From: Chitinivibrionales bacterium
GTDB lineage: Bacteria > Fibrobacterota > Chitinivibrionia > Chitinivibrionales > FEN-1185
Direction of reading: 5' to 3'
Assembly: GCA_035516255.1 (NCBI GenBank)
Contig: DATJAL010000027.1
Coordinates: 1-64,000 of the forward strand
DNA: 64,000 nt
This document shows, piece after piece, positions 38,155-46,917 of the stretch (position 1 is its first letter; the number at the start of each line of letters is the position of its first letter). A model generated the notes under the pieces. That model was not told the DNA's origin. It did no database searches and saw only the letters and a list, made by a program, of their open reading frames with translations. The position numbers were made by a program, and so were the translations under genes.

Positions 38155-38967
38155 CTAGTCCGACAGGGTCTTTTGGAAAAACGCCAGAAGCCTCACGAAC
38201 GCGTCTCGCACCGCCTTGACGTTATAAGAAGGCCCGTCGTCGTTGAAGAAGGAATGGTTCGCGCCGTCGTACACGAAACGCTCGTATTGTTTTCCCGCGG
38301 CGCGCATCGCCTTTTCAAACACGGGTATGCCGGGGTTGATGCGGGTATCGTTGCCGGCGTAGAAGCCGATCACGGGGCACCGTATGGAATGGATTTTATC
38401 GGCCGGCGGCGTGGCGCCGTAGAACACCGCGGCGCCGGAAATTTCGGGCTCCTCGCAGGCAAGAAGCGCCGACAGTCCGCCGCCCATGCAGAAGCCCACG
38501 CATGCCACTTTCTGGCCCTTGGTCTGGGGCTGCGCGCCCCTGAGGTGGCGGAAGGCCTCCCTGAGCCGGGCAACGTACGGGGGCAACCGTTCCGGCCCGC
38601 CGAAAATCTGACCGTAAGTCTCGCCGATCTGCTTTCGATCGGCGTCGGGCAGCTTTGCCATCTCGGCATCCCGAATTGCAGGATTGGCCATGGCGCCCGG
38701 CGGCAGCTGCCGCATGAACCTCACTGCCTTGCCGATGCGCTCGGGCGAGAGCGGTGCCGGCCTTTCGCCGTTCACCGTGAAAAGGTCGGGCGCCAGCGCC
38801 GCGTATCCCGCGGCCGCAAAGCGTTTCGTCACGTCCTCGATATGCTCGTTGACGCCGAACGCCTCCTGGATCACGATGATCCCGGGAAGCGGCGCCGCCG
38901 CCCTTTCCGGCGCGGCAAAATATCCTTTGCCGCCGCCGTACGTGATCCATTCCCCTTTGATCGCCAT
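38155..38967 (-). CDS. Dienelactone hydrolase-family protein
   Basis: The start is set at the ATG at 38965-38967, behind AAGGGGA; the longer frame upstream reads into the flavodoxin gene. The 270-residue product is an alpha/beta hydrolase with IIVIQEAFGVNEHIEDV, the nucleophile motif GFCMGGG (Cys), an Asp near FYAGNDTRIN and His in YDGANHSFF. It lies second in a three-gene operon between a flavodoxin-like reductase and the radical SAM enzyme. The true substrate cannot be inferred. Confidence 0.88.
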   Translation of the reverse strand: MAIKGEWITYGGGKGYFAAPERAAAPLPGIIVIQEAFGVNEHIEDVTKRFAAAGYAALAPDLFTVNGERPAPLSPERIGKAVRFMRQLPPGAMANPAIRDAEMAKLPDADRKQIGETYGQIFGGPERLPPYVARLREAFRHLRGAQPQTKGQKVACVGFCMGGGLSALLACEEPEISGAAVFYGATPPADKIHSIRCPVIGFYAGNDTRINPGIPVFEKAMRAAGKQYERFVYDGANHSFFNDDGPSYNVKAVRDAFVRLLAFFQKTLSD

Positions 38968-38983
38968 GAGTTCCCCTTGCCGG

Positions 38984-39631
38984 TTATTGAGGCGCCGCCA
39001 GCCGCGCGCCCATTGCAAAGGCCTTGCGGCAGTCTTCGGGAAAAACTTCCCTGCGCCGTGCGGCCTTTTCTTCCGCATTGAAGAGCGACGATTCGTATTT
39101 GGCATAATCGTCGAACTGACAGGTGTCGGTCACGAACAGCGATTCACACGCGCCGAAAACCCGTCCGAGCGACATTTCCATGCCCTTGAATTTCTCCTCA
39201 TAGCCCATCTGCGCCACACGCTCCTGCGGCACGTTCATCGTGTAAATGAGGCCGGTGCGGATTTTCCTCTTAAACAGGTGCGAATGCTGCGCATCGTATA
39301 CAATGTACTGGAAGACCAACCGCTCCAGGAAACACCGCATCATGCCGCTCACCATACCGAGATATACCGGCGATCCCAGCACAAGGCCGTCCGCCGATTC
39401 TATTTTATCAAGCACCGGCCTCAGGCCGTCGCTCACGGCGCACCTGCCATAGCTTTTGCCGCCCTTTAGCTTGCAGGCAAAACAGCTGATGCAGCCCTTG
39501 TAATCCAGGTCGTACAGGTGGACCATCTCGCCGGCCGCGCCCCGCGAGGAGGCGCCGTCGAGCGCGTGCCGCAGCAGGGTCGCGGTGTTCCAGGTCTTTC
39601 TCGGGCTTCCGTTGACGGCGATCACGTTCAT
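38984..39631 (-). CDS. Flavodoxin-like NADPH-dependent FMN reductase family protein
   Basis: The 215-residue protein opens with VIAVNGSPRKTWNTATLL (phosphate-binding loop for FMN) and has a Cys-containing segment YKGCISCFACKLKGG, then GLVLGSPVYLGMVSGMM, the usual FMN-contact pattern. The CxxCxxC-like motif suggests an iron-sulfur flavoprotein-type relative. The ATG at 39629-39631 is chosen because GGGAGCGC precedes it. It is first in the operon with the dienelactone hydrolase and radical SAM genes and may supply electrons to them. Confidence 0.8.
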   Translation of the reverse strand: MNVIAVNGSPRKTWNTATLLRHALDGASSRGAAGEMVHLYDLDYKGCISCFACKLKGGKSYGRCAVSDGLRPVLDKIESADGLVLGSPVYLGMVSGMMRCFLERLVFQYIVYDAQHSHLFKRKIRTGLIYTMNVPQERVAQMGYEEKFKGMEMSLGRVFGACESLFVTDTCQFDDYAKYESSLFNAEEKAARRREVFPEDCRKAFAMGARLAAPQ

Positions 39632-39782
39632 GGTGCGCTCCCGGCCCGGCGCGTTCACAATGGGCTTGAGAAAAAAATACTATCGGCGGTGGTTGCGCGG
39701 GTATATCGTTGGCCGGCCGCAGGGCGAGGCCTGCCGTACTATCGTACCGTAAAGAGCATCGTATTATTGGACGCGGGGCCTT

Positions 39783-40460
39783 TCAACGCGCCTCCCGCCT
39801 GAACTTCTCCGCGCCGTGCCTGATGATCGACCCCTCGATCATGTAGATCACGTCCTCGGCGATGTTGGTGGCGTGGTCGGCGATGCGCTCGAGGTGGCGC
39901 GTGATGGAGAGCATCTGCAGGTAGTCGTCGACCTTGTCGGGCTCCTTGACGATGCCCGCCTTCACCTTGTCGAACATCTCGCGGTACAGCGCGTCAACCT
40001 CGTCGTCGGCGGCGCACACCGAGAGCGCGAGTTTCGCGTCGAGATTGACAAGCGAGTCGAGGACCTTCTTGAGCATGAGCCGCGCCTTCTCCATCATGGC
40101 GGGGAAGTTGGAGGTGAACGCGAACTCCGGACGCCGCGCGAGCTCTTGCGAGCGCTCGGCGATGTTCACCGTGAGGTCGCCGATGCGCTCGAGGTCGCTG
40201 TTGATCTTGAGTACCGCAACAATGAAGCGCAGGTCGGTGGCGACCGGCTGGTGGAGCGCCAGCACCTTGAGGCACTCCTCCTCCACCTCGATTTCCATGA
40301 TGTCGACCGCCCGGTCCATGTCCACCACCTTCTCGGCGAGGTCCGCGTCGCGTTTCTCCACGGCGCGCACCGCGCGCTCCACGTTCTCCTCGACCATGGC
40401 CGAGAGGCGCAGGATTTTCTTTTTGAGGTTGTCTATTTCCTTCTGTAAATGGACGGCCAT
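39783..40460 (-). CDS. phoU: PhoU-type phosphate regulator (copy 2, distal)
   Basis: The 225-residue all-helical protein has two PhoU repeats, each with a metal-binding E/D-x-x-x-D-type segment: DADLAEKVVDMDRAVDIMEIEVEE and DDEVDALYREMFDKVK. PhoU links the Pst transporter to PhoR and lowers its output when phosphate is plentiful. This copy follows phoR across a 160-bp gap carrying hairpin repeats. The second phoU lies between pstB and phoB. The two differ in sequence, so one may serve another transporter or control step. Confidence 0.92.
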   Translation of the reverse strand: MAVHLQKEIDNLKKKILRLSAMVEENVERAVRAVEKRDADLAEKVVDMDRAVDIMEIEVEEECLKVLALHQPVATDLRFIVAVLKINSDLERIGDLTVNIAERSQELARRPEFAFTSNFPAMMEKARLMLKKVLDSLVNLDAKLALSVCAADDEVDALYREMFDKVKAGIVKEPDKVDDYLQMLSITRHLERIADHATNIAEDVIYMIEGSIIRHGAEKFRREAR

Positions 40461-40495
40461 GCTGCTTCCCCCTAAAAGTCTCGCTCCTTGATTTT

Positions 40496-40558
40496 GTCGC
40501 TCCCGCGGAAGCGGGAAAACGGCTATAACTGCCGGACTCCCGCTTTCGCGGGAGCGAC
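40496..40558. repeat. Inverted repeat, family R copy 3
   Basis: The arms at 40496-40516 (GTCGCTCCCGCGGAAGCGGGA) and 40538-40558 are inverted copies matching at 20 of 21 bases. Each arm is itself a small palindrome. It sits in the phoR-phoU gap, with a single family C arm (TTTGCGGCCTTTGCGTCTTTG) at 40589-40615 beside it. Confidence 0.8.
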
Positions 40559-40621
40559 GTCAATTGCGTTCGTCAACCAATTTATATTCTTTGCGGCCTT
40601 TGCGTCTTTGCGGTGAATGTC

Positions 40622-42418
40622 TTATTTCACCAGCGGCAACGCGATATAGAACGTGCTCCCCTCGCCCACCCTGCTTTCCGCCCACACCTTGCCGTGGTGC
40701 GCCAGGACGGTATGCTTTACAATAGAGAGCCCGAGGCCCGTGCCGCCGAGCTTTCTGCTGCGGGCCTTGTCAACGCGGTAGAACCGCTCGAAGATCCGCT
40801 CCAGGTGCTCGGCCGGTATGCCGATGCCCTCGTCGCGCACCGATATGAGCGCCTCGCCGCCCCTGACCTCGCCCCGTATCCAGACCTTCTTCTTTTCGTC
40901 GCTGTAATTGATCGCGTTGTCGACAAGGTTCACCACGGCCTGCTCGAGCAGTGATTTCTCCATGGCCGCGCCGATCGTCTTGTCGCACGAGACCTCCATT
41001 TCGATGGCCTTGAGCGACGCCTTGTGGCGGCACGTGTCGGCCGCCGAATACAGCACGTCGCAGATCGCGCCTGCCGAAAGCTCGATTGCCCTGCGCTCCG
41101 AGTCCTGCTCGATGCGCGACAGCGACAGCAGGTCCTCCACGATGGAGTTGATGCGGTCCACCTGGCCCTCGATGATCCCGAGGAAGCGCTGCGCCTCGTC
41201 GCGGTTGTCAAGCGCGCCGGCCTGCAGCGTCTCCACGTAGCCCTTCACGGAGGTGAGCGGCGTGCGCAGTTCGTGGGAAACATTGGCGACAAAGTCCTTC
41301 CGGATGTTTTCGAGTTTCTTTATCCTGGTGATGTCGTTGATGACCATGAGCGCGCCGATGGCCTTGCCGTCGCCGCCGCGCAGGGCGGTGCCATGGAGCT
41401 GGAGGAACAGCTCGCCGGCTTTTTTCTCGCCGTTGCCCCGCACCGGCAGAAGCAGTTCGCATTCGGACGGGCCTTCCACCTTGAGTGTGGCGGCGAGGAA
41501 ATCCTGCACCTCGATGTTCCGCAGCACCTCGCCGATGAGCCTGCCCTTGCAGTGCCCGCGGTCGATGGAGAACAGCGACGCCGCGGCATTGTTGATGGTG
41601 ATGATTTTTTCCCCTGCGTCAATCGCGATCACGCCCTCGATCATGCTCGACAGCACCGCGTCCTGTTCGTTGCGCTGCTCGGTGATGGTGGCGATTTTCT
41701 CGCTCAGCTGGCGCGCCATTTCGTTGAGCCCGGCCGAGAGCTCGGCCGCCTCCTCGTAACCTGCGGCCGGCAGCTTTTCGGAAAAATCGCCGGACGCGAA
41801 CCGGCGCGCGCCGATCTTCATCGCCGCGATGGGCGCGCTGATGCTTCTTGACACAAGGAAACTTGCCAGCGCCGCGAGCAGTACGGTGAGCGCGACCACC
41901 GCCGTAATGCGCCGGTAGAGCCGGTCGAGCGCATTCCTGATCACCGCGACCGGGAACGAGGTGCGCACGACCTGCGCGATCATGCCGTGATGATACACGG
42001 GCACGGCCACATAAATAAGTTCCTGCTCGAGCGTGTAGCTGAACCGGTCCGAAACGCCGATGCCGCCCTTGAGCGCCTCAACGATTTCCTGCCTGCTGCC
42101 GTGGTTTTCCATTGAGTCCGGGTTGCGCTCCGAATCGCCGAGCACCCTGCCGTCCGGCGCGATGATGGTGAAGCGCGTATGCACCTTTTTCGCGAGGGTC
42201 TTGCACAGCGAATCGGTGTTGATCGAGGAGGATGCGGCAAGGTGCTGTTCCATCTGGCTCGCGATGAGAAAGGCGCGCGCCTTGAGGTCATCGGTCGCCT
42301 GGACACGGTAAAATTTCGAGTAGGCGTCGGTGGCATACCAGGTGACAAGCGCGACCGGCACGCCCATGATCAGCAGGCAGGTGAAGAACAAGCGCCATAC
42401 GAGTTTCTTGGGCCACAT
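40622..42418 (-). CDS. phoR: PhoR-type sensor histidine kinase
   Basis: The 598-residue kinase has transmembrane helices at about 8-28 and 172-192 enclosing a periplasmic sensor of about 140 residues, then HAMP (about 190-242), PAS (about 252-365), a HisKA domain with phosphorylated His382 in VSHELRTPLTS, and a HATPase domain with DNAINYSDEKKK (N box), RDEGIGIPAEHLE (G1) and GGTGLGLSIVK (G2). Its start is 5 nt after the phoB stop, so the two form one unit. It should phosphorylate PhoB when phosphate is scarce. Confidence 0.93.
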   Translation of the reverse strand: MWPKKLVWRLFFTCLLIMGVPVALVTWYATDAYSKFYRVQATDDLKARAFLIASQMEQHLAASSSINTDSLCKTLAKKVHTRFTIIAPDGRVLGDSERNPDSMENHGSRQEIVEALKGGIGVSDRFSYTLEQELIYVAVPVYHHGMIAQVVRTSFPVAVIRNALDRLYRRITAVVALTVLLAALASFLVSRSISAPIAAMKIGARRFASGDFSEKLPAAGYEEAAELSAGLNEMARQLSEKIATITEQRNEQDAVLSSMIEGVIAIDAGEKIITINNAAASLFSIDRGHCKGRLIGEVLRNIEVQDFLAATLKVEGPSECELLLPVRGNGEKKAGELFLQLHGTALRGGDGKAIGALMVINDITRIKKLENIRKDFVANVSHELRTPLTSVKGYVETLQAGALDNRDEAQRFLGIIEGQVDRINSIVEDLLSLSRIEQDSERRAIELSAGAICDVLYSAADTCRHKASLKAIEMEVSCDKTIGAAMEKSLLEQAVVNLVDNAINYSDEKKKVWIRGEVRGGEALISVRDEGIGIPAEHLERIFERFYRVDKARSRKLGGTGLGLSIVKHTVLAHHGKVWAESRVGEGSTFYIALPLVK

Positions 42419-42423
42419 GGCGA

Positions 42424-43116
42424 TCAGGCCTCTTCCTTGAAACGGTATCCCACGCCGCGCACGGTTTCGACATACGCGCCGGCGGCGTCGAGCTTTTTGC
42501 GCAGGCCCACGATGAGCACATCGACCGAGCGGTCGGTGACCGGGTAGTTGTCGCCCCGCACGCCCTCGACGATCTGGTACCGGGAAAACACCCAGCCCGG
42601 CCTGCTTGCCAGAAAATGAAGAACGCGGAATTCCATGTTGGTGAGCGGCACGGGTTTTTTCTTGAAGAGCACCTCGCGCCTGCCCGGATGGATGGACAGG
42701 TCGTGGATCTCCACCGGCTTCGATTCGTCAAAGGGCTCGGCGCTTTTCCTGCGCAGCACGGTTCTTATGCGCGCCACGAGCACCTTGGGGGAAAACGGCT
42801 TCACGACGTAGTCGTCGGCGCCGAGCTCGAGCCCGGTCACGATGTCGGACTCCTCCCCCTTTGCCGTGAGCATGATCACGGGCACGGTCTGGGTCTTTTC
42901 GTCCTTGCGCAGCGCTTTGCATACGTCAAGCCCATCCATGCCCGGCAGCATGAGGTCGAGGAGCACGAGGTCGAACCGCTCGGCCCGCGCCTTCTTCAGC
43001 GCCTCCTCGCCCGACAGGGCGGCGGCGGTCCTGAACCCCTCCTTGGTGAGGTTGTAGCTGATGAGCTCCTGGATTTCCTCTTCGTCTTCAACAATGAGAA
43101 TGTGTTCTCGCGCCAT
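42424..43116 (-). CDS. phoB: PhoB-type response regulator
   Basis: The 230-residue OmpR-family regulator has a receiver domain with EDEEE, DLVLLDLMLPGMDGLD (acceptor Asp), IMLTAKGEE and DDYVVKPFS. A winged-helix domain follows, with LTNMEFRVLHFLASRPGWVFS and VDVLIVGLRKKLD. It is paired with phoR and sits within the pst cluster. Candidate PhoB sites with an 11-bp period lie at 49402-49434, 51618-51661, 52756-52799 and 53780-53812. Confidence 0.93.
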   Translation of the reverse strand: MAREHILIVEDEEEIQELISYNLTKEGFRTAAALSGEEALKKARAERFDLVLLDLMLPGMDGLDVCKALRKDEKTQTVPVIMLTAKGEESDIVTGLELGADDYVVKPFSPKVLVARIRTVLRRKSAEPFDESKPVEIHDLSIHPGRREVLFKKKPVPLTNMEFRVLHFLASRPGWVFSRYQIVEGVRGDNYPVTDRSVDVLIVGLRKKLDAAGAYVETVRGVGYRFKEEA

Positions 43117-43236
43117 GGTGTTTCCATTTCTGTTTGCCCATGCCGGCCGGCGATCGACACGCGGCGTGGACGCCCCGGTGCATTACTCATATTAAATATA
43201 ATGCACGGAATGAAATCAAGACCTCAGGCCGCGCGC

Positions 43237-43917
43237 TCAATCGGTAAACGGAGGGACCGTCGTGTCGGTGTGATGCTTCACCATGCGCGCCTGGTTATGG
43301 AATATTTCCTCTTCCGAAATGTTCGTCGACAGGTCGGCGATGCGCTCCAGGTTCTTGCTCACGCGGATGTATTCGATGACCTGTTCGATGAGCCCGGGGT
43401 CCGCCTTTGCCATGTCGATCGACTTCAGGATGACGTCTCTGTTCATCCGGTCGATTTCATCGTCCTTCAGCAGCTGGGCCCGCGCAAGCTCCGAATTCTT
43501 GGTAAAAAAGCTCTCCAGCGATTCGGCGAGCATGGCACTCACGGTCTTTGACATGCGGAAGAGCTCCGGTATTTCCTGCATCGGTGCGAGCGACGCGGAG
43601 CGCTTCGCGGATTCGGCGATGTTCACCGCGTGATCGCCGATGCGCTCGAGCTCGTTGTTGATTTTCTGGATCGCGAGCACGAGCCGCAGGTCGACCGCCA
43701 CGGGCTGCCGCAGCGCGAAGAACCGCACGATGTCGTTGTCGATGCCGACCTCGAACTCGTTGATCACGTGTTCGTTGTCGAGCACCGATTGCGCCGCGCC
43801 GGCGTCCCGGGCGAGAAACGCGTGCAGCGCCCCCGTGACCGCATGCTCCACGGCCACGGCCATGGACCTCAGCCGTTCCATCACCTGCTGGATCTCTTTT
43901 TCAAAATGACGTTCCAC
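43237..43917 (-). CDS. phoU: PhoU-type phosphate regulator (copy 1, next to pstB)
   Basis: The 226-residue protein has the two-repeat helical PhoU pattern, with NEFEVGIDNDIVRFFALRQP and KDDEIDRMNRDVILKSI. It starts 18 nt after pstB and lies upstream of phoB, the usual order for the PhoU that works with Pst. It is clearly distinct from the second copy at 39783-40460. Confidence 0.92.
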   Translation of the reverse strand: MERHFEKEIQQVMERLRSMAVAVEHAVTGALHAFLARDAGAAQSVLDNEHVINEFEVGIDNDIVRFFALRQPVAVDLRLVLAIQKINNELERIGDHAVNIAESAKRSASLAPMQEIPELFRMSKTVSAMLAESLESFFTKNSELARAQLLKDDEIDRMNRDVILKSIDMAKADPGLIEQVIEYIRVSKNLERIADLSTNISEEEIFHNQARMVKHHTDTTVPPFTD

Positions 43918-43935
43918 AGCCGTTCCTTTCCGTGC

Positions 43936-44700
43936 TTATCCGAACCTTCCCGTGATGTAGTCCTCGGTCTTCTTAAGCTGGGGCGACGTGAACATGACCG
44001 TGGTCTTGTCGTATTCGACAAGCTCGCCCAGATAGAAGAAGGCCGTGTAATCGCTTACGCGCGAGGCCTGCTGCATATTGTGGGTGACGATCACGATGGT
44101 GTAGGCGCTCTTGAGCTCGTAGATGAGCTCCTCGATCTTGGCCGTGGACAGCGGGTCGAGCGCGCTCGCCGGCTCGTCCATGAGCAGAATTTCCGGTTTT
44201 ACGGCAAGCGCCCGCGCGATGCACAGCCGCTGCTGCTGGCCGCCCGACAGGCCGAGCGCGTTTTGGTGCAGCCCGTCCTTCACCTCGTCCCATAGCGCCG
44301 ACCTGCGCAGGCACTGCTCCACGATCGCGTCGAGCTCGCCCTTTTTCCGTATCCCCTGTATCTTGGGGCCGTAGGCCACGTTTTCGTAAATCGATTTCGG
44401 AAACGGGTTGCTTTTCTGGAATATCATTCCCACCTTGCGCCGCAGGTCGACCACGTCGATGGGGGTCGCGTAAATGTCAACGCCGTCGATCATCACCGTG
44501 CCGCTGATCTTCACGCCTTCGATAAGGTCGTTCATCCGGTTGAACAGCCGCAAAAACGTGGACTTGCCGCAGCCCGAGGGCCCGATGAACGCGGTAACGC
44601 ATTTTTCCCGGATGTCCATGGAGACCGTCTTGAGGGCCGGCTTGGATCCGTAGTGCAGCGACACGTTTTCGGTGCGAATGACGACGTTGCCGTTTTCCAT
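43936..44700 (-). CDS. pstB: Phosphate ABC transporter ATP-binding protein
   Basis: The 254-residue ATPase has Walker [10 protein letters not shown], the ABC signature LSGGQQQRL, Walker [14 protein letters not shown] and a switch His in VIVTHNMQQ, all intact. The start is set at the ATG at 44698-44700, behind AAGGGAA; the 21 codons before it are probably untranslated. It powers phosphate import with PstC and PstA. A 145-bp gap with an inverted repeat separates it from pstA. Confidence 0.95.
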   Translation of the reverse strand: MENGNVVIRTENVSLHYGSKPALKTVSMDIREKCVTAFIGPSGCGKSTFLRLFNRMNDLIEGVKISGTVMIDGVDIYATPIDVVDLRRKVGMIFQKSNPFPKSIYENVAYGPKIQGIRKKGELDAIVEQCLRRSALWDEVKDGLHQNALGLSGGQQQRLCIARALAVKPEILLMDEPASALDPLSTAKIEELIYELKSAYTIVIVTHNMQQASRVSDYTAFFYLGELVEYDKTTVMFTSPQLKKTEDYITGRFG

Positions 44701-44738
44701 GGTTTCCCTTACTTGTTCACTTTTTTGTATTAAATCCC

Positions 44739-44834
44739 CACCGCAAAGACGCAAAGGACGCAAAGATTTTTAATGTTTTGACGATTCCTTAATTATCCTC
44801 ATTTTAACTTTGCGATCTTTGCGCCTTTGCGGTG
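44739..44834. repeat. Inverted repeat of the CGCAAAG type (family C) between pstA and pstB
   Basis: CACCGCAAAGACGCAAAGGA..CAAAG at 44739-44765 is mirrored by CTTTGCG..CTTTGCGGTG at 44808-44834. The 27-base arms are imperfectly inverted around an AT-rich 42-base middle. No gene is encoded. Confidence 0.8.
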
Positions 44835-44845
44835 CTTTTTTTCCT

Positions 44846-45751
44846 CTACTGCAAATTGCGTCTCCGCATCCAGTACCGCAGGTAAATCGCCGAAAAGTTG
44901 AGCAAAAACGTGAGCAGCAGCAGCACGAGCGTGGTGGCGTACTGGATGCCCGCGGTCTGGTCCACGTTCGTCGACTGCGTTGACATGATGTAAACGTGGT
45001 ACCCGAGCTCCATGAACTGGTCCGAAAGCTTTGTCGGCAGGTGCGGCAAAAAATACGCCGCGCCGGTGAACAGGATGGGGGCCACCTCGCCCGCGCCGCG
45101 GCTCACCGCGAGAATCCCGCCTGTCAACATGCCCGTGATTGAATTGGGCAGCACGATGCGCAGGATCGTCTCCCATTTGGTGGCGCCGAGCGCCAGGCTC
45201 GCCTCGCGCAAATCGCGCGGCACCGCCTTCACCGCCTCCTCAACCGAGACAATGACCACCGGCAGCGTGAGCAGCGCCATGGTGAGGCTCGCCCACAAAA
45301 TGCACGGCTGGCCCCATACGAGCTGGCCCTGGGGCGTGAAAAGCCGGTCCATGTTGCGGCCCACGAACTGGATAAAAAAGCCGAGGCCGAACAGGCCGAA
45401 CACGATGGACGGGATGCCGGCAAGGGTGTTCACGGCGAACCGGATGCTTTTGGCGATCCACGACCCCTGCTTCACGTATTCGGCAAGGTAGATCGCGGTG
45501 ACGGTTCCCACGGGCACGCCGACTATTGACATAATAAGAACGAGGAAGAACGTGCCCACGATGGCGGGGAAAATCCCGCCCGCGGTCATGCCCTGCGCGG
45601 GCGCGGCGGTGAGGAACGTCCAGGTCATCATGCGGTGGCCGCCGATGACGATGGTCCCCATCACGAAAAACACCACGGCGATGATGCCGAACGCGCAGAG
45701 CCCGGTGAGGGCGACGATGCCGGCGCCGGCGGCTTTTTTCCCGAGCGTCAT
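44846..45751 (-). CDS. pstA: Phosphate ABC transporter permease PstA
   Basis: The 301-residue permease has six hydrophobic segments and the cytoplasmic permease loop EASLALGATKWETILRIVLPN, which contacts the ATPase. The start is the ATG at 45749-45751, overlapping the pstC stop by 4 nt; 30 extra codons upstream belong to pstC in another frame. It forms the channel with PstC. Confidence 0.94.
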   Translation of the reverse strand: MTLGKKAAGAGIVALTGLCAFGIIAVVFFVMGTIVIGGHRMMTWTFLTAAPAQGMTAGGIFPAIVGTFFLVLIMSIVGVPVGTVTAIYLAEYVKQGSWIAKSIRFAVNTLAGIPSIVFGLFGLGFFIQFVGRNMDRLFTPQGQLVWGQPCILWASLTMALLTLPVVIVSVEEAVKAVPRDLREASLALGATKWETILRIVLPNSITGMLTGGILAVSRGAGEVAPILFTGAAYFLPHLPTKLSDQFMELGYHVYIMSTQSTNVDQTAGIQYATTLVLLLLTFLLNFSAIYLRYWMRRRNLQ

Positions 45752-46704
45752 GATGCGCTCCCCCTGAACCGTTTCATGAGCCGCTGCCGCACCACCAGCT
45801 CGGCGACCGCGTTGAGCGAAAACGAAAAGATGAACAGGCACACGCCGATGAAGAACAGCACGTTGTAATGCGCGTCGCCGAACACCACCTCGGCCATTTC
45901 AGCGCCGATGGTGGCGGACATGGTGCGCACCGGCTCGAACAGGTTCGGCGACAGGAGCGCGGCATTGCCCGTTGCCATGAGCACGATCATGGTTTCGCCG
46001 AAGGCGCGGCCCAGGCCGAGCAGAAACGCGGCGAAAATCCCGGGCGTCGCGGCTGGTAAAAGAACGTAGAGCGATGTCTCCCATTTTGAAGCGCCGAGCG
46101 CGTAGCTCGCCTCCCTCATGGTTTTCGGGAGCACGTTGATCGAGTCTTCGGCAACCGTATAAATTATCGGGATCACGGCAAGTGAAAGCGCTATTCCGCC
46201 GGTGAAGGCATTGAGGCGGTAGTGCAGGTGAAACACACTCTGAAAAAACGATGCAAGCACCGTGAGCGCGAAAAAACCGATCACCACCGAGGGGAACCCG
46301 GCCAAAATCTCTATCACCGGCTTCATGATCTCCTTTGCCCATTTCGGCGCGAACGTTGAAGTGAACAATGCCGCAAGAATCGCAACGGGAAAGGCAAAGC
46401 CCATGGACACGAGGGTGACCTTGATGCTGCCCACGATAAGGGAAATGATGCCGTACCGCGGATTGTTCGACACCGGCATCCACGCGGCGTCGAAAATTTT
46501 CTTGAGCGTCACCTTGCCGATGTCGTCGCTGGCCGTGCCGAGCACGAGCGGCAGGGATTCCCGGAACACGAAAATGAGGATAAGGATGATGAAGAAAATC
46601 GACACGAACGCGACGGCGGCCAGCAGCTTTTCCGCCGCAAATTCAAGGGGCCTGATGCGGGGCCTGGTGCGGAGCGTGCGGGTCATGGTATCGGTGCCGG
46701 CCAT
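45748..46704 (-). CDS. pstC: Phosphate ABC transporter permease PstC
   Basis: The 318-residue permease has six transmembrane helices and the EAA loop EASYALGASKWETSLYVLLP. A long first extracytoplasmic part (about 45-80) is typical of PstC. The stop overlaps the pstA start. The start at the ATG at 46702-46704 is used; an ATG six codons later is also possible, as no strong ribosome site is seen. Confidence 0.94.
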   Translation of the reverse strand: MAGTDTMTRTLRTRPRIRPLEFAAEKLLAAVAFVSIFFIILILIFVFRESLPLVLGTASDDIGKVTLKKIFDAAWMPVSNNPRYGIISLIVGSIKVTLVSMGFAFPVAILAALFTSTFAPKWAKEIMKPVIEILAGFPSVVIGFFALTVLASFFQSVFHLHYRLNAFTGGIALSLAVIPIIYTVAEDSINVLPKTMREASYALGASKWETSLYVLLPAATPGIFAAFLLGLGRAFGETMIVLMATGNAALLSPNLFEPVRTMSATIGAEMAEVVFGDAHYNVLFFIGVCLFIFSFSLNAVAELVVRQRLMKRFRGSAS

Positions 46705-46778
46705 TAGCGATCTTTCTTTATTGTCAATGACAGATAATTCCTAATTTTTGAATTTGTCTTGTCACATGAAAAAGATTT

Positions 46779-46909
46779 CACCGCAGAGATGCAGAGGACG
46801 CAGAGAAGAGAAAACACAAATTGCGGTTAATAGGACATTTATTTCGTGATTTCAAGTATCATTATTCTTCTCTGTATTTTTTCTCTGCGCTCTCCGCGCC
46901 TCTGCGGTG
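46779..46909. repeat. Inverted repeat of the CACCGCAGAG type (family C) between pstS and pstC
   Basis: CACCGCAGAGATGCAGAGGA at 46779-46798 pairs with TCTCCGCGCCTCTGCGGTG at 46891-46909. The region is a variant of the 44739-44834 element, at the same kind of site inside the pst operon. Confidence 0.75.
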
Positions 46910-46917
46910 AATTTTAT

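Noticed and set aside
36687-38219. 510-codon plus-strand frame opposite the radical SAM gene
   Set aside because: It is antisense to a gene with intact CX3CX2C and SPASM motifs.
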